61,522 nt of DNA, from positions 1-61,522 of the forward strand of contig JAVBNO010000046.1 of NCBI GenBank assembly GCA_031551485.1. Reading direction: 5' to 3'. The stretch comes from JAVBNO01 sp031551485. GTDB taxonomy: Bacteria; Bacillota; Clostridia; Oscillospirales; Ruminococcaceae. A model generated the notes under the pieces. It ran no database searches. It was not told the DNA's origin and was given only the letters and a program-made list of their open reading frames with translations. Position numbers and translations under genes: made by a program. The number at the start of each line of letters is the position of its first letter. The first letter of the stretch is position 1. Shown here piece after piece: positions 53,793 to 61,522 of this stretch.

Positions 53793-54815
53793 TTAGACTC
53801 CCTCCCTTGCGGCGGCGGCCATCAGTTTGGCGGCGGCTTCAATGTCGGAAAGGGCAAGAAGCTCCACCGGGGTGTGCATATTGCGCAAGGGGATGGAGAG
53901 AAGCGCAGTTTCCACCCCGGCGCGGGAGGAGGCAATGGCGTCGGCGTCGGTGCCGGTGGGGCCGCCCATGACCTCGTATTGCACGGGAATTTTTTGCGCC
54001 TTGGCCAGCGTCGCCAGCTTTTCGCCCCAAGCGCGGCAGAGGATGGGGGCGATGCCGATCATAGGGCCGGCGCCCATTTCGCCGCATTTGTGGGCAGGGG
54101 TGCCGAGGGTGTTGGCAAAGGAAACATCGACGGCAATGGCCGCGTCGGGGGAAAGGGCAAAAGCCGCCGTGGCCGCGCCGGGGCCGCCCACTTCCTCCAT
54201 GGAGGCAAGGGTGACAAAAACGTCGTCGGCCGGGCCTTCTTTGGCCAGCATCCGGGCTGCCAGAATGACAGCGGCGCACCCGGCCCGGTTATCGAGGCCG
54301 CCTGCCACAAATTTGTCTTTTTGCAGCGACAGGGTAGGGGTGGCAAAGCTGACGGCGTCGCCGGGGCGAATGCGGGCTTTGGCTTCCTCCGGGGAAAGGG
54401 CAGTATCAATACAGATATCTTCCATTTTGGGATTCTTTTGCTCGCCCTCCTGCAGGTGGGGGGGCAGGGTGGCCACGACACCGGGAATGTCGCCGCCGGC
54501 GGCATGGACGACAACAGGGCAGGCGGGCAGAGTACGGCGGTCGACACCGCCAACGGCGGCCACCCGCAAAAAGCCCTCCTGACTGGGGACGAGGGCGGCG
54601 ACCACAAGGCCAATTTTATCGAGATGGGCCTCCAGCATCAAGCGCCGGGCCGTTTTTGTTTTGGCGGGAATATGACAAATGAGGCTGCCCAGGGGGGTGC
54701 GGGTTATTTGGCCGCAGCCTTTCAGCAGTTCGGCGGCGGCAGTGAAAGCCGGATCCTCGCGACCGGAAAGACCGGCCGGCCGGACAAGGGCCTCCAGAAT
54801 GGCGGTTGTTTTCAT
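53793..54815 (-). CDS. M42-family metallo-aminopeptidase (copy 2)
   Basis: Product of 340 residues. Matching motifs: LEAHLDKIGLVV, GLDNRAGCAAV, SMEEVGGPGA, AVDVSFA and a final His in RNMHTPVEL. The metal-binding Asp of the HMDE motif is conserved as HLDK, where the acidic residue following is Lys, a variation that could affect activity or specificity. Tandem copies often form mixed complexes or have different specificities. Confidence 0.9.
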   Translation of the reverse strand: MKTTAILEALVRPAGLSGREDPAFTAAAELLKGCGQITRTPLGSLICHIPAKTKTARRLMLEAHLDKIGLVVAALVPSQEGFLRVAAVGGVDRRTLPACPVVVHAAGGDIPGVVATLPPHLQEGEQKNPKMEDICIDTALSPEEAKARIRPGDAVSFATPTLSLQKDKFVAGGLDNRAGCAAVILAARMLAKEGPADDVFVTLASMEEVGGPGAATAAFALSPDAAIAVDVSFANTLGTPAHKCGEMGAGPMIGIAPILCRAWGEKLATLAKAQKIPVQYEVMGGPTGTDADAIASSRAGVETALLSIPLRNMHTPVELLALSDIEAAAKLMAAAAREGV

Positions 54816-54831
54816 GTGTTTCTCCTAAAGG

Positions 54832-55929
54832 TTAGCTTTGGGGTTCCAAAGATTCCGGCGGAACGTCATCGCTTTTGTCATCGGGGCGGGCTTCCTCCAC
54901 CCGCACCGCGGCGTCGGCCACAGCATCGGTGGGCGAAAGGGGACTGTCGATGAACACTTCCTCCACAATGGCGTCGTCATTGACAGGGGGCGGCTCGGGG
55001 GCGGGTTCGCCGTTGGCAAAGGGGATGTCGCCGCAGAGGTCGACAAGGGCTTTGGCCGCTTTCTTGTCGGTAAGGCCGTCGCAAAGGGCGTCGATCATTT
55101 GGATGGCCAGGGTTTGGGCCTCCTGCAAAAGATCGGGAATGGAGGCGGTTTTGACATCGTCGGGTGTCCAGGGGTTGTACCAGCTGCGGTGACGCAGGTT
55201 CAGGGAATCCCAGCCGGAGCTGTCCCGCTTGATGTGGCTGGAAAACTTGCGCTTTTGCCGGGCAGCCAGATCGGCCACTTTGCCGGCGGAGCGCATGATG
55301 AAGCCGGTGGAATCATACAGCCGGGCCGTGAGGTTGATCATGGCGGGGAAACATTCCTCCAGCTCAGACGTTTCGGCGTGAATTTGGTAAACGTTTTGCA
55401 GGATCTCTTTATAAAAAAGGGAAATGGAACAGCGCATCATGGTGGTGAGAGGGTAGAGGGCAAAGACGTCGAACTCGGTGACAGAGCGGTCGTACAGGTG
55501 GCGGTAAAGGTCACAGTCGATGTCGCACTCAATTTGGGCGTGAAGGGTATTCCGGGGGAGGTCGCTGGTTTTTTGCTGCTGCTGCTCCAGATGAAAGACA
55601 TAGGGGTGGACGACACGGTCGAGGGCGTAGTGGCAGATGAAGCCAAACAGATAGCTCATGAGCATGGGGGCTACGACGGTATTATCCGCTTTGCGGGCCA
55701 ACTCAAGGATGTGGGCGAAAAGGGGGGCAGGTTTTTCACTGTGAATGACGTTGCCGTAACCGGGCAGCGGGCTGTCCCCCGTCAGGGCGCCGCGGAAAAA
55801 GAGAAGGTCGGGGCCTTGGGCGCCCCAGTTGTAGGCTACGGGGTCGCAGTCGACAATTTCGCGACGCAGGGGCGAAAGAGCGCTGTAGACCTGGTCGGCA
55901 AATATATAGTGAGCAGTAAAATCGGCCAT
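54832..55929 (-). CDS. Zinc-dependent phospholipase C-like protein
   Basis: Product of 365 residues. The N-terminal domain MADFTAHYIFADQVYSAL, CDPVAYNWGAQGPDLLFFR and GFICHYALDRVVHPYVFH (His/Asp zinc ligands) matches the zinc-dependent PLC superfamily commonly found in Clostridia as cytoplasmic proteins. A Pro/Asp/Glu-rich tail (about residues 290-365) is probably disordered. No signal peptide, so it is not a toxin-like secreted PLC. First gene of the minus-strand operon running to YjbR. Confidence 0.85.
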   Translation of the reverse strand: MADFTAHYIFADQVYSALSPLRREIVDCDPVAYNWGAQGPDLLFFRGALTGDSPLPGYGNVIHSEKPAPLFAHILELARKADNTVVAPMLMSYLFGFICHYALDRVVHPYVFHLEQQQQKTSDLPRNTLHAQIECDIDCDLYRHLYDRSVTEFDVFALYPLTTMMRCSISLFYKEILQNVYQIHAETSELEECFPAMINLTARLYDSTGFIMRSAGKVADLAARQKRKFSSHIKRDSSGWDSLNLRHRSWYNPWTPDDVKTASIPDLLQEAQTLAIQMIDALCDGLTDKKAAKALVDLCGDIPFANGEPAPEPPPVNDDAIVEEVFIDSPLSPTDAVADAAVRVEEARPDDKSDDVPPESLEPQS

Positions 55930-56086
55930 GTGAATCCTCCTTATTCTGAATGAAATAGGTTCCAATATCCGTTGGGATTATTTTACCCTAATTTATTGTA
56001 ATTGAAAAGGGATTTGGTGTAGAATGGAAAGAGATTTACCAGCAAGTCCGCCAAAAGGCGGATCCTAAGCGGAGGAGGACAAGCAA

Positions 56087-57334
56087 TTGCAGAAACAAAA
56101 ATTGTCCAAAGAGGAATTTTCCTGGTCGCTTTACGACGTGGCCAACTCGGCATTTGTGCTGATGCTGACAGCCGTCATTCCCATTTACATTAAGGGGCCG
56201 GGGGCCGCCGCCGGGTTTAATACCTTTCAGGTGACCTCCCACTGGGGCATTATACAGGCCGTCGGGACTTTTTTTGTGGCGCTGCTGGCGCCGGTTTTGG
56301 GGGCGATGGCCGATTTTCAGGGCCAGAAGAAGCGGTTTTTTGTGGCCTTTGCCGCCATGGGCATTTTGGCCGTGTTGGCCATGGCCTTTGTCAAAAATTA
56401 TTATATCCTTTTAATGATTAATATTATCGGCGTATTGGGGTTTAACGGGTCGATTAATTTTTACGACGCTTTTTTAGTAGACGTGACCACTGACGAGCGG
56501 ATGGACTATATTTCGTCCTTTGGATACGCGATCGGATATATTGGCAGCTGCATTCCCTTCGTTGTGAACATTGCCCTGATTCTGTTTTTGCCTTTTGGGC
56601 TGGACGGAACAACAGCAGTGCAAATTTCCATGGCCATTACCGCGGCGTGGTGGCTTGTCTTCACCCTTCCCATGCTTAAGAATGTACGGCAGAAATATGG
56701 CATTGCCGAAAAGCCAAAACGGCTTGTGGGCGAGGCATTTCGCAATGTACTTTCCACTTTCAAGAAAATTGTGGCGGACAAAAAAATTGGCCTTTTCCTT
56801 TTGGCTTACTTCTTTTATATTGACGGCGTCGACACCATTATCAGAATGTCCACTTCCTTTGGTGCGGACGTGGGCATTCCCGACGATCAGATGATCATTG
56901 CCCTTTTGGTGACGCAGATTATCGCGTTTCCCGCCGTGCTCATTTTTGCCCGGCTTGTGAAGCGATTTTCCGCCAAAGGCATTATTATGTTTGCCATTTG
57001 CGCCTACATCGGCATTTGTATTTTTGGATTTTTCCTCAATCACGCGTGGCAGTTTTGGACGTTGGCGGTGGCGGTGGGCATTGTGCAGGGAACCATTCAG
57101 GCTTTGTCCCGGTCTTACTTCGGGCGGCTGATTCCCAAGGAAAGCGCCAACGAATACTTTGGATTTTACAATATCCTGGGCAAGTATGCGACCATTTTGG
57201 GGCCGCTGTTGATGGCGCTGTTCACCACCCTGACAGGCAATTCGCGGTACGGTGTTTTGAGCATTGCGGTGCTGTTTGTGGCGGGGCTTTTGGTATTCCG
57301 GCTTGTGCCGGATGTGGACAAAGCAGAAGCGTAG
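56087..57334 (+). CDS. MFS transporter, UMF1/Atg22 type
   Basis: Product of 415 residues with about 11-12 membrane helices. The N-terminal FSWSLYDVANSAFVLML matches the UMF1 family, a branch related to fungal Atg22 amino-acid effluxers. Substrate unknown. TTG start behind GGAGGAGG. Confidence 0.88.
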   Translation: MQKQKLSKEEFSWSLYDVANSAFVLMLTAVIPIYIKGPGAAAGFNTFQVTSHWGIIQAVGTFFVALLAPVLGAMADFQGQKKRFFVAFAAMGILAVLAMAFVKNYYILLMINIIGVLGFNGSINFYDAFLVDVTTDERMDYISSFGYAIGYIGSCIPFVVNIALILFLPFGLDGTTAVQISMAITAAWWLVFTLPMLKNVRQKYGIAEKPKRLVGEAFRNVLSTFKKIVADKKIGLFLLAYFFYIDGVDTIIRMSTSFGADVGIPDDQMIIALLVTQIIAFPAVLIFARLVKRFSAKGIIMFAICAYIGICIFGFFLNHAWQFWTLAVAVGIVQGTIQALSRSYFGRLIPKESANEYFGFYNILGKYATILGPLLMALFTTLTGNSRYGVLSIAVLFVAGLLVFRLVPDVDKAEA

Positions 57335-57573
57335 GCGTATTCCTTACGATAAAATTCGGCGAAAACGGTGCGAAAAAGGCGAAAAATGTGTTATAATATT
57401 TCTTGGTCGAATATTTTGTCCTGAAAAAGAAACGCGTGATAATGTGTCGGCTGTTTTTGGGCAGGCGCATTGAAATCAGATGAAAAGGGGCATACTGTAC
57501 TTGTTGCGGGAAATTTGTCCCGGGGATGGCATTGCGGAATGGGCTGTCCCGATATTTGGAGGAGAGGATATAC

Positions 57574-59346
57574 ATGAGCCTATATAATTTCACCACATTG
57601 CTGGGCGGCCTTGCCATGTTTTTATATGGTATGTTGTTGCTGAGCAACGGTTTGGAAAAACTATCCGGCGGGCGGCTGGAACGAATTTTGGAGAGCATGA
57701 CCGACAACATTTTTAAAGGCGTGTTTTTGGGCGCCGCTGTCACTATTATGATCCAAAGTTCGTCGGCGACGACGGTAATTGTGGTAGGACTTGTCAGCGC
57801 GGGCATTTTAAAGCTGCGCCCCGCCATTGGCGTCATTATGGGCGCCAATATCGGCACCACTGTAACGGCACACATTTTGCGGCTGACCGATATTGAATCG
57901 ACCAACTTTTTTGTGCAGCTTCTGAAGCCGGCGGCGTGGGCGCCGCTGATTGCAATGGCCGGCGTGGTAATGCTGTTTGCCAGCAAACGCAGCTTTCATA
58001 AAAGCATTGCCACCATGCTTATCGGCTTTGGCATCTTATTTACCGGCATGATGCAGATGGAGGCAGCTGTGATCCCCTTGCGGGATCTGCCTCAGTTTTC
58101 AGAGATGTTTGCCAAATTCACGAATCCCATTTTGGGCGTGCTGGTGGGGGCGGGCGTCACCGCCATCATTCAATCTTCGGCGGCGTCCATTGGCATTTTG
58201 CAGGCGCTTTCTTCCACCGGCGTCATCACGTTTGCGGCGGCTTTCCCCATTATTATGGGCCAGAACATCGGCACCTGTATTACGCCGGTATTGGCCAGCA
58301 TTGGCGCTTCCAAAAATGCCAAGCGGTCGGCCGTCATTCATTTGAGCTTTAATATTATTGGTACCGTTGTGTTTTTAGTTGGTATTTACGCTTTTCAATA
58401 TGCGGTGGGGTTGTCGTTTTGGAACAGCCCGGTGGATAAAGGCGGCATTGCCAACTTCCACTCGGTCTTTAATATTGCGGTGACAATTTTGCTGCTGCCT
58501 TTTGCAGGGCTTTTGGAAAAGCTGGCCATGTTTGTCATCAAAGACAAAGACAATGGGGAAGAAAAAGGCGCCACCCGGCTTTTGGACGAGCGGCTGCTGA
58601 TTTCCCCCGGTTTGGCGGTGGACCACAGCCGGACGGCGGTTTTGGAGATGGCCCGGCTGGCCAAGGAGAATTTTAATTTGGCTGTGCAGGTGCTGCATAA
58701 ATTTGACGCCAAGACAGCGGAAATTATTGAAGAAAATGAAAACGCTCTTGACAAGATGGAGGACAAGCTGGGGGCCTATCTTTTGCGGATCTCCCAAAAA
58801 GAACTGACCGACAAGGAAAGTCGGGATGTGTCGGAGCTTTTACATGTGATGAATGAATTTGAGCATATTGGCGATCGGGCGTGCTCTATTACCAAGGCGG
58901 CGGAGAACTTATACGAAAGCCGCGCCAAGTTTTCGGACAAGGCGTGGAATGAAGTGGATACGATGGTGGCGGCGGTGGACGAATTGCTTCAATTGGGCAT
59001 TGACGCCTACACCAACCGAGATCTGAAGAAGGCGGCCAAGGTCGAGCCGTTGGAAGAAGTGATCGACCTGATGGAAGAGAAGTTGAAGGCGCGACATTTT
59101 GCGCGGCTGAAAAAAGGTAAGTGCTCGCTGGAGGCGGCGTTCCCCTTCGTGGAGACGATTTCCAACCTGGAGCGAATTTCAGACAACGTATCCAATATCG
59201 GCGTCTATATCATCGGCCAGGAAACGACGGGTGGTCAGCGGGACTTTGATTCTCACGATTATTTGCGGACGCTGCACAAAGGCGAAAAAGAAGATTACGC
59301 TGACCAGTTTAAGGTATACGAAGTGAAATACTATAACCAAATATAG
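57574..59346 (+). CDS. Na+/phosphate cotransporter with PhoU-like C-terminal domain
   Basis: Product of 590 residues. Two inverted Na/Pi-cotransporter repeats with the Q-S-S-S-A-T motif (MIQSSSATTVIVVGL and IIQSSAASIGIL) in the first 310 residues, then PhoU-like helical repeats (about 350-580; EFEHIGDRACSI). GGAGGAGAGG precedes the ATG at 57574; the ORF opens at 57526. It imports phosphate by an Na+-coupled route in addition to the Pst system encoded earlier in the window. A strong terminator follows. Confidence 0.92.
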   Translation: MSLYNFTTLLGGLAMFLYGMLLLSNGLEKLSGGRLERILESMTDNIFKGVFLGAAVTIMIQSSSATTVIVVGLVSAGILKLRPAIGVIMGANIGTTVTAHILRLTDIESTNFFVQLLKPAAWAPLIAMAGVVMLFASKRSFHKSIATMLIGFGILFTGMMQMEAAVIPLRDLPQFSEMFAKFTNPILGVLVGAGVTAIIQSSAASIGILQALSSTGVITFAAAFPIIMGQNIGTCITPVLASIGASKNAKRSAVIHLSFNIIGTVVFLVGIYAFQYAVGLSFWNSPVDKGGIANFHSVFNIAVTILLLPFAGLLEKLAMFVIKDKDNGEEKGATRLLDERLLISPGLAVDHSRTAVLEMARLAKENFNLAVQVLHKFDAKTAEIIEENENALDKMEDKLGAYLLRISQKELTDKESRDVSELLHVMNEFEHIGDRACSITKAAENLYESRAKFSDKAWNEVDTMVAAVDELLQLGIDAYTNRDLKKAAKVEPLEEVIDLMEEKLKARHFARLKKGKCSLEAAFPFVETISNLERISDNVSNIGVYIIGQETTGGQRDFDSHDYLRTLHKGEKEDYADQFKVYEVKYYNQI

Positions 59347-59365
59347 GTGTATATTATATAATGTA

Positions 59366-59403
59366 TAGCAAAAGGGCCATCGGGAGATGGCCCTTTTGCT
59401 ATA
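59366..59403 (+). terminator. Terminator after the Na/Pi cotransporter
   Basis: Stem TAGCAAAAGGGCCATC / GATGGCCCTTTTGCTA with a 4-nt loop, just before repeat array 4. Confidence 0.9.
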
Positions 59404-59429
59404 TCGGCAAATCCCACGCTAGAGGCGAG

Positions 59430-60000
59430 GTTGTATGGCGCTTTCGCGATGAAGAGAATAGCATTGGTGCTGATGCAAAATAGAATTAGAGTAGACGTGC
59501 GGCCGCTCCGGCAAGGATGCAGCCTGTCGCTCTGGCCGCGACTGGCCCATACTTTTTGGCGCAAAAAGTATGCAAAAACATTTCTGGGGGAAACCACATG
59601 GTTTCCCCCACGCCCCATCCTTAGGGCGAGGGCAAAGGTGCGCAGGAAACGCCTGGCTTATGGGGAAAACGGTTTTGGGTCCGCTCTTGGGGTGCGAAGG
59701 GTGAAGTGGGAAAAAGGCTGGTACCGATATTGAATCAAAGTTGCGTAAACGTGCAGCCGCTCCGGCAGGCATATGGCCTGTCGCTCTGGCCGCGACGGGC
59801 CCATACTTTTTGGCGTAAAAAGTATGCAAAAATATTTCTTGGGGAAACCATATGGTTTCCCTTAAACCCCATCCTTAGGGCGAGGGCATAGGTGCGCAGG
59901 AAACGCCTGGCTTATGGGGAAAACGGTTTTGGTCTGCTTTTGGGGTGCAAGCAATGAAGAAAAAACCATTCGCTTTGTGCATCTACCGGACATACTAACG
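59430..60000 (+). repeat. Structured repeat array 4 (two ~254-bp units)
   Basis: Hairpin at 59548 and 59802 (loops GGCGC and GGCGT), spacing 254 bp. Both units share CTGTCGCTCTGGCCGCGAC, unlike the TCGGGCCGCGAC of other arrays. The left edge (GGCGCTTTCGCGATGAAGA at about 59435) recurs at 34050 and, in weaker form, 26640; the right edge (CCATTCGCTTTGTGCATCT near 59967) recurs at 27415 and 49342. It lies between convergent Na/Pi and sleB genes. Confidence 0.92.
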
Positions 60001-60040
60001 CCGCTTTGGGGCGGTTCGTAAACAAAAGCGATGCTCGTCA

Positions 60041-60742
60041 TTATGCGCAAAACACATGGCCGCCAATGCGTTTGATCACAGGCCGGCTGCGGATCCAGGC
60101 GCTGGTGGCGGTATTGGGGTTGTAATAGTAGATTGCGCCGCCGGACGGGTCGGAGCCATTGAGCGCCGCTTTGGCGGCCCGCCGGGCGGAATCGGTAATA
60201 GGGGCATTCCAGTTGCTGTCGGTAACAGCGGAAAAGGCGCCGTTTTGGTAGATGACGCCGGCAAGGGTGTCGGGGAAGGAGGGATGGCGCACCCGGTTCA
60301 GGATGACGCCGCCAACGGCAACTTGTCCATCATAAGGTTCGCCCCGGGCCTCGGCCGAGATGATGCGGGCCAGCAGCTCCTCGTCGGCCTGGGCGTTGGT
60401 GACGGCCGGCGCGACGACAGCCGGATTGATGCCCAGCGCGGCCAGTGTTTTGGGGCCGGCGATACCGTCGACTGCCAGACCTTTTTGCTTTTGGAACTTT
60501 TTGACGGCGGCCTCGGTGACAGGGCCAAAAATACCGTCAATTTTACCGGAGAAAAGCCCCAGGTCGGTGAGCCGTTGTTGAATCGCCTTCACCTCGGCAC
60601 CGCGGGACCCCACCCTTGAAAGGGCAAAAGCATCGGAATGATCATCGACAACGGTGATGAGAGCGATCAGGCAAATATTAAGCATGATGATGATGGCAAT
60701 TTTGAGGATTTGTATGACAGGGCGTTCCAATCGTTTTTCCAT
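60041..60742 (-). CDS. sleB: SleB-type cell-wall (spore cortex) hydrolase
   Basis: Product of 233 residues. One membrane helix or uncleaved signal anchor (about residues 12-32), a peptidoglycan-binding domain (about 44-98; GAEVKAIQQRLTDLG, KIDGIFGPVTEAAVKKFQ) and a C-terminal hydrolase_2 domain with the catalytic Glu in IISAEARGEPYDGQ and conserved AVGGVILNRVRHPSFPDT. This is the spore cortex-lytic enzyme family, supporting an endospore former. AAAGGAGAGG RBS. Confidence 0.9.
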   Translation of the reverse strand: MEKRLERPVIQILKIAIIIMLNICLIALITVVDDHSDAFALSRVGSRGAEVKAIQQRLTDLGLFSGKIDGIFGPVTEAAVKKFQKQKGLAVDGIAGPKTLAALGINPAVVAPAVTNAQADEELLARIISAEARGEPYDGQVAVGGVILNRVRHPSFPDTLAGVIYQNGAFSAVTDSNWNAPITDSARRAAKAALNGSDPSGGAIYYYNPNTATSAWIRSRPVIKRIGGHVFCA

Positions 60743-60914
60743 GAAAACCTCTCCTTTGATTTACTGCAGACAAGTAAACAGTAGCAGTTTTTCCAAAAAT
60801 GCCTCTAATATCCATATGTGGTAATCACATAAATATTGCCGCGCCAATATGATAAGGTATCTAAGAAATTTTCGACATCTGCATTCATGCGCGGGTGAAA
60901 AGGAGGCGACGGTT

Positions 60915-61106
60915 GTGGAGCTGTTTTGGGTCATGGCTATTTTTGTGGCGGCTGTATGCGCCAGTTATTTTTTGGGCGAATATCTGGAGACACGGCGGCT
61001 GAGAAAAAAAGCGCGGCAAGCGGAGGAAGCCAAAAAGCAGGCCGAGGCGGACATCGAATATATTGAAGCGGAGATTGTGGAGAAGGAAAAGGGGAAGAGA
61101 AAGTAG
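60915..61106 (+). CDS. Small membrane protein with coiled-coil tail
   Basis: Sixty-three residues from GTG 60915, behind AAAGGAGG. One N-terminal membrane helix (LFWVMAIFVAAVCASYFLG), then a charged Glu/Lys/Ala coiled coil. No recognised family. Convergent-free, upstream of the rRNA-type promoter. Confidence 0.6.
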   Translation: MELFWVMAIFVAAVCASYFLGEYLETRRLRKKARQAEEAKKQAEADIEYIEAEIVEKEKGKRK

Positions 61107-61297
61107 CCGAGGCAGCTACTCAGTGGTGCCCGCATAAGCAGATGTTCCGGACCCTGCCGCAGGGGTGGGGTCTGGTTTTGTGTTGTATTTTGGCGAAAAC
61201 AGCGGGCAGCGGGAAGGGGAGGCAACCACATTTTAACCTTATTTTTGCAATGGAAAAAAATGAGGTAAAACAATTATAAAAATACGAAAGATTTGTA

Positions 61298-61522
61298 TTG
61301 ACAAGGGCATAAGTGCGTGGTAATATAAATAAGCTGTCCGCAAGCGAGGGCTTCACAGCCCGGACAAACGGAGCAGAAACCGGACCTTGAAAAATGAACA
61401 ACATGAAAAGAAAGCTTGAAAGGGAACCCGAAGATTTTAAGAGATCTTTGGTTTTTCGAAAAAGAAACGCAAGTGATTTGAGAAGAGCTAAAGGACAAAC
61501 GATTTAAAGTGTTCGAAAGAAC
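61298..61522 (+). promoter_or_regulatory. Probable rRNA operon promoter and leader
   Basis: TTGACA (61298-61303), 17-bp spacer and TAATAT (61321-61326). The transcribed region has GGACCTTGAAAAATGAACAAC (near 61382), a leader element like those preceding clostridial 16S rRNA genes, and no coding frame. The 16S rRNA itself would start beyond the window edge. Confidence 0.6.

Noticed and set aside
26640..60000. CRISPR array
   Set aside because: Units are about 250 bp and conserved along their whole length, with no short repeat/unique spacer pattern and no cas genes.

Overview
The window looks like chromosomal DNA of an endospore-forming Clostridia-type Firmicute, probably Oscillospirales/Ruminococcaceae-like, though I cannot name a genus. 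Evidence: strong GGAGG-type ribosome binding sites, GTG/TTG starts, a SleB-type cortex hydrolase, CotJC (spore coat/manganese catalase) remnants, a T-box leader, a YnbB-type lyase and an ArgR-type operator.

Layout. 1-11.7 kb: a partial phosphotriesterase-family gene, then an L-ascorbate (ula) catabolic locus: ulaG lactonase, ascorbate PTS IIA/IIC/IIB, a small membrane protein, ulaE, a HAD phosphatase, ulaD and a DeoR-type regulator. Next come a cytoplasmic reductive-dehalogenase-like iron-sulfur protein and a separate L-ribulose-5-phosphate 4-epimerase that completes the ascorbate route. 11.7-15.5 kb: a decayed mobile region with a large serine recombinase, a truncated cotJC and a T-box leader. 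15.5-16.6 kb: a class V aminotransferase. 16.7-25.2 kb: a minus-strand operon for a self-contained sgc/ula-like PTS: creatininase-family hydrolase, EIIC, DeoR regulator, EIIB, BtpA, phosphotriesterase homologue, second BtpA, EIIA, HPr and Enzyme I. Its promoter carries GlpR-like half-sites. A degenerate second cotJC relic lies beside it.

25.7-34 kb: a membrane-anchored metallo-beta-lactamase-fold protein and the phosphate regulon pstSCAB-phoU-phoB-phoR, with a PstS whose two halves are in permuted order. 34.6-43.5 kb: an Rpe-like epimerase and a complete arginine operon argGHCJBDF behind an ARG-box. 44-49 kb: alr and murD diverge, followed by an AT-rich orphan gene and a lipoprotein. 49.4-56 kb: a seven-gene minus-strand operon (phospholipase C-like protein, two M42 peptidases, GNAT, YnbB lyase, alpha/beta hydrolase, YjbR). 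56-61.5 kb: a UMF1 transporter, a Na/Pi cotransporter, SleB, a small membrane protein, and at the right edge what looks like an rRNA-operon promoter and leader.

The most striking unexplained structure is a family of ten roughly 250-bp structured repeats in four tandem arrays (3, 2, 3 and 2 units near 26.7, 34.1, 48.6 and 59.5 kb). All are in the same orientation, all are intergenic, and three of the four sit between convergent genes. Each unit carries two strong hairpins and produces long spurious minus-strand reading frames. I do not recognise the family.
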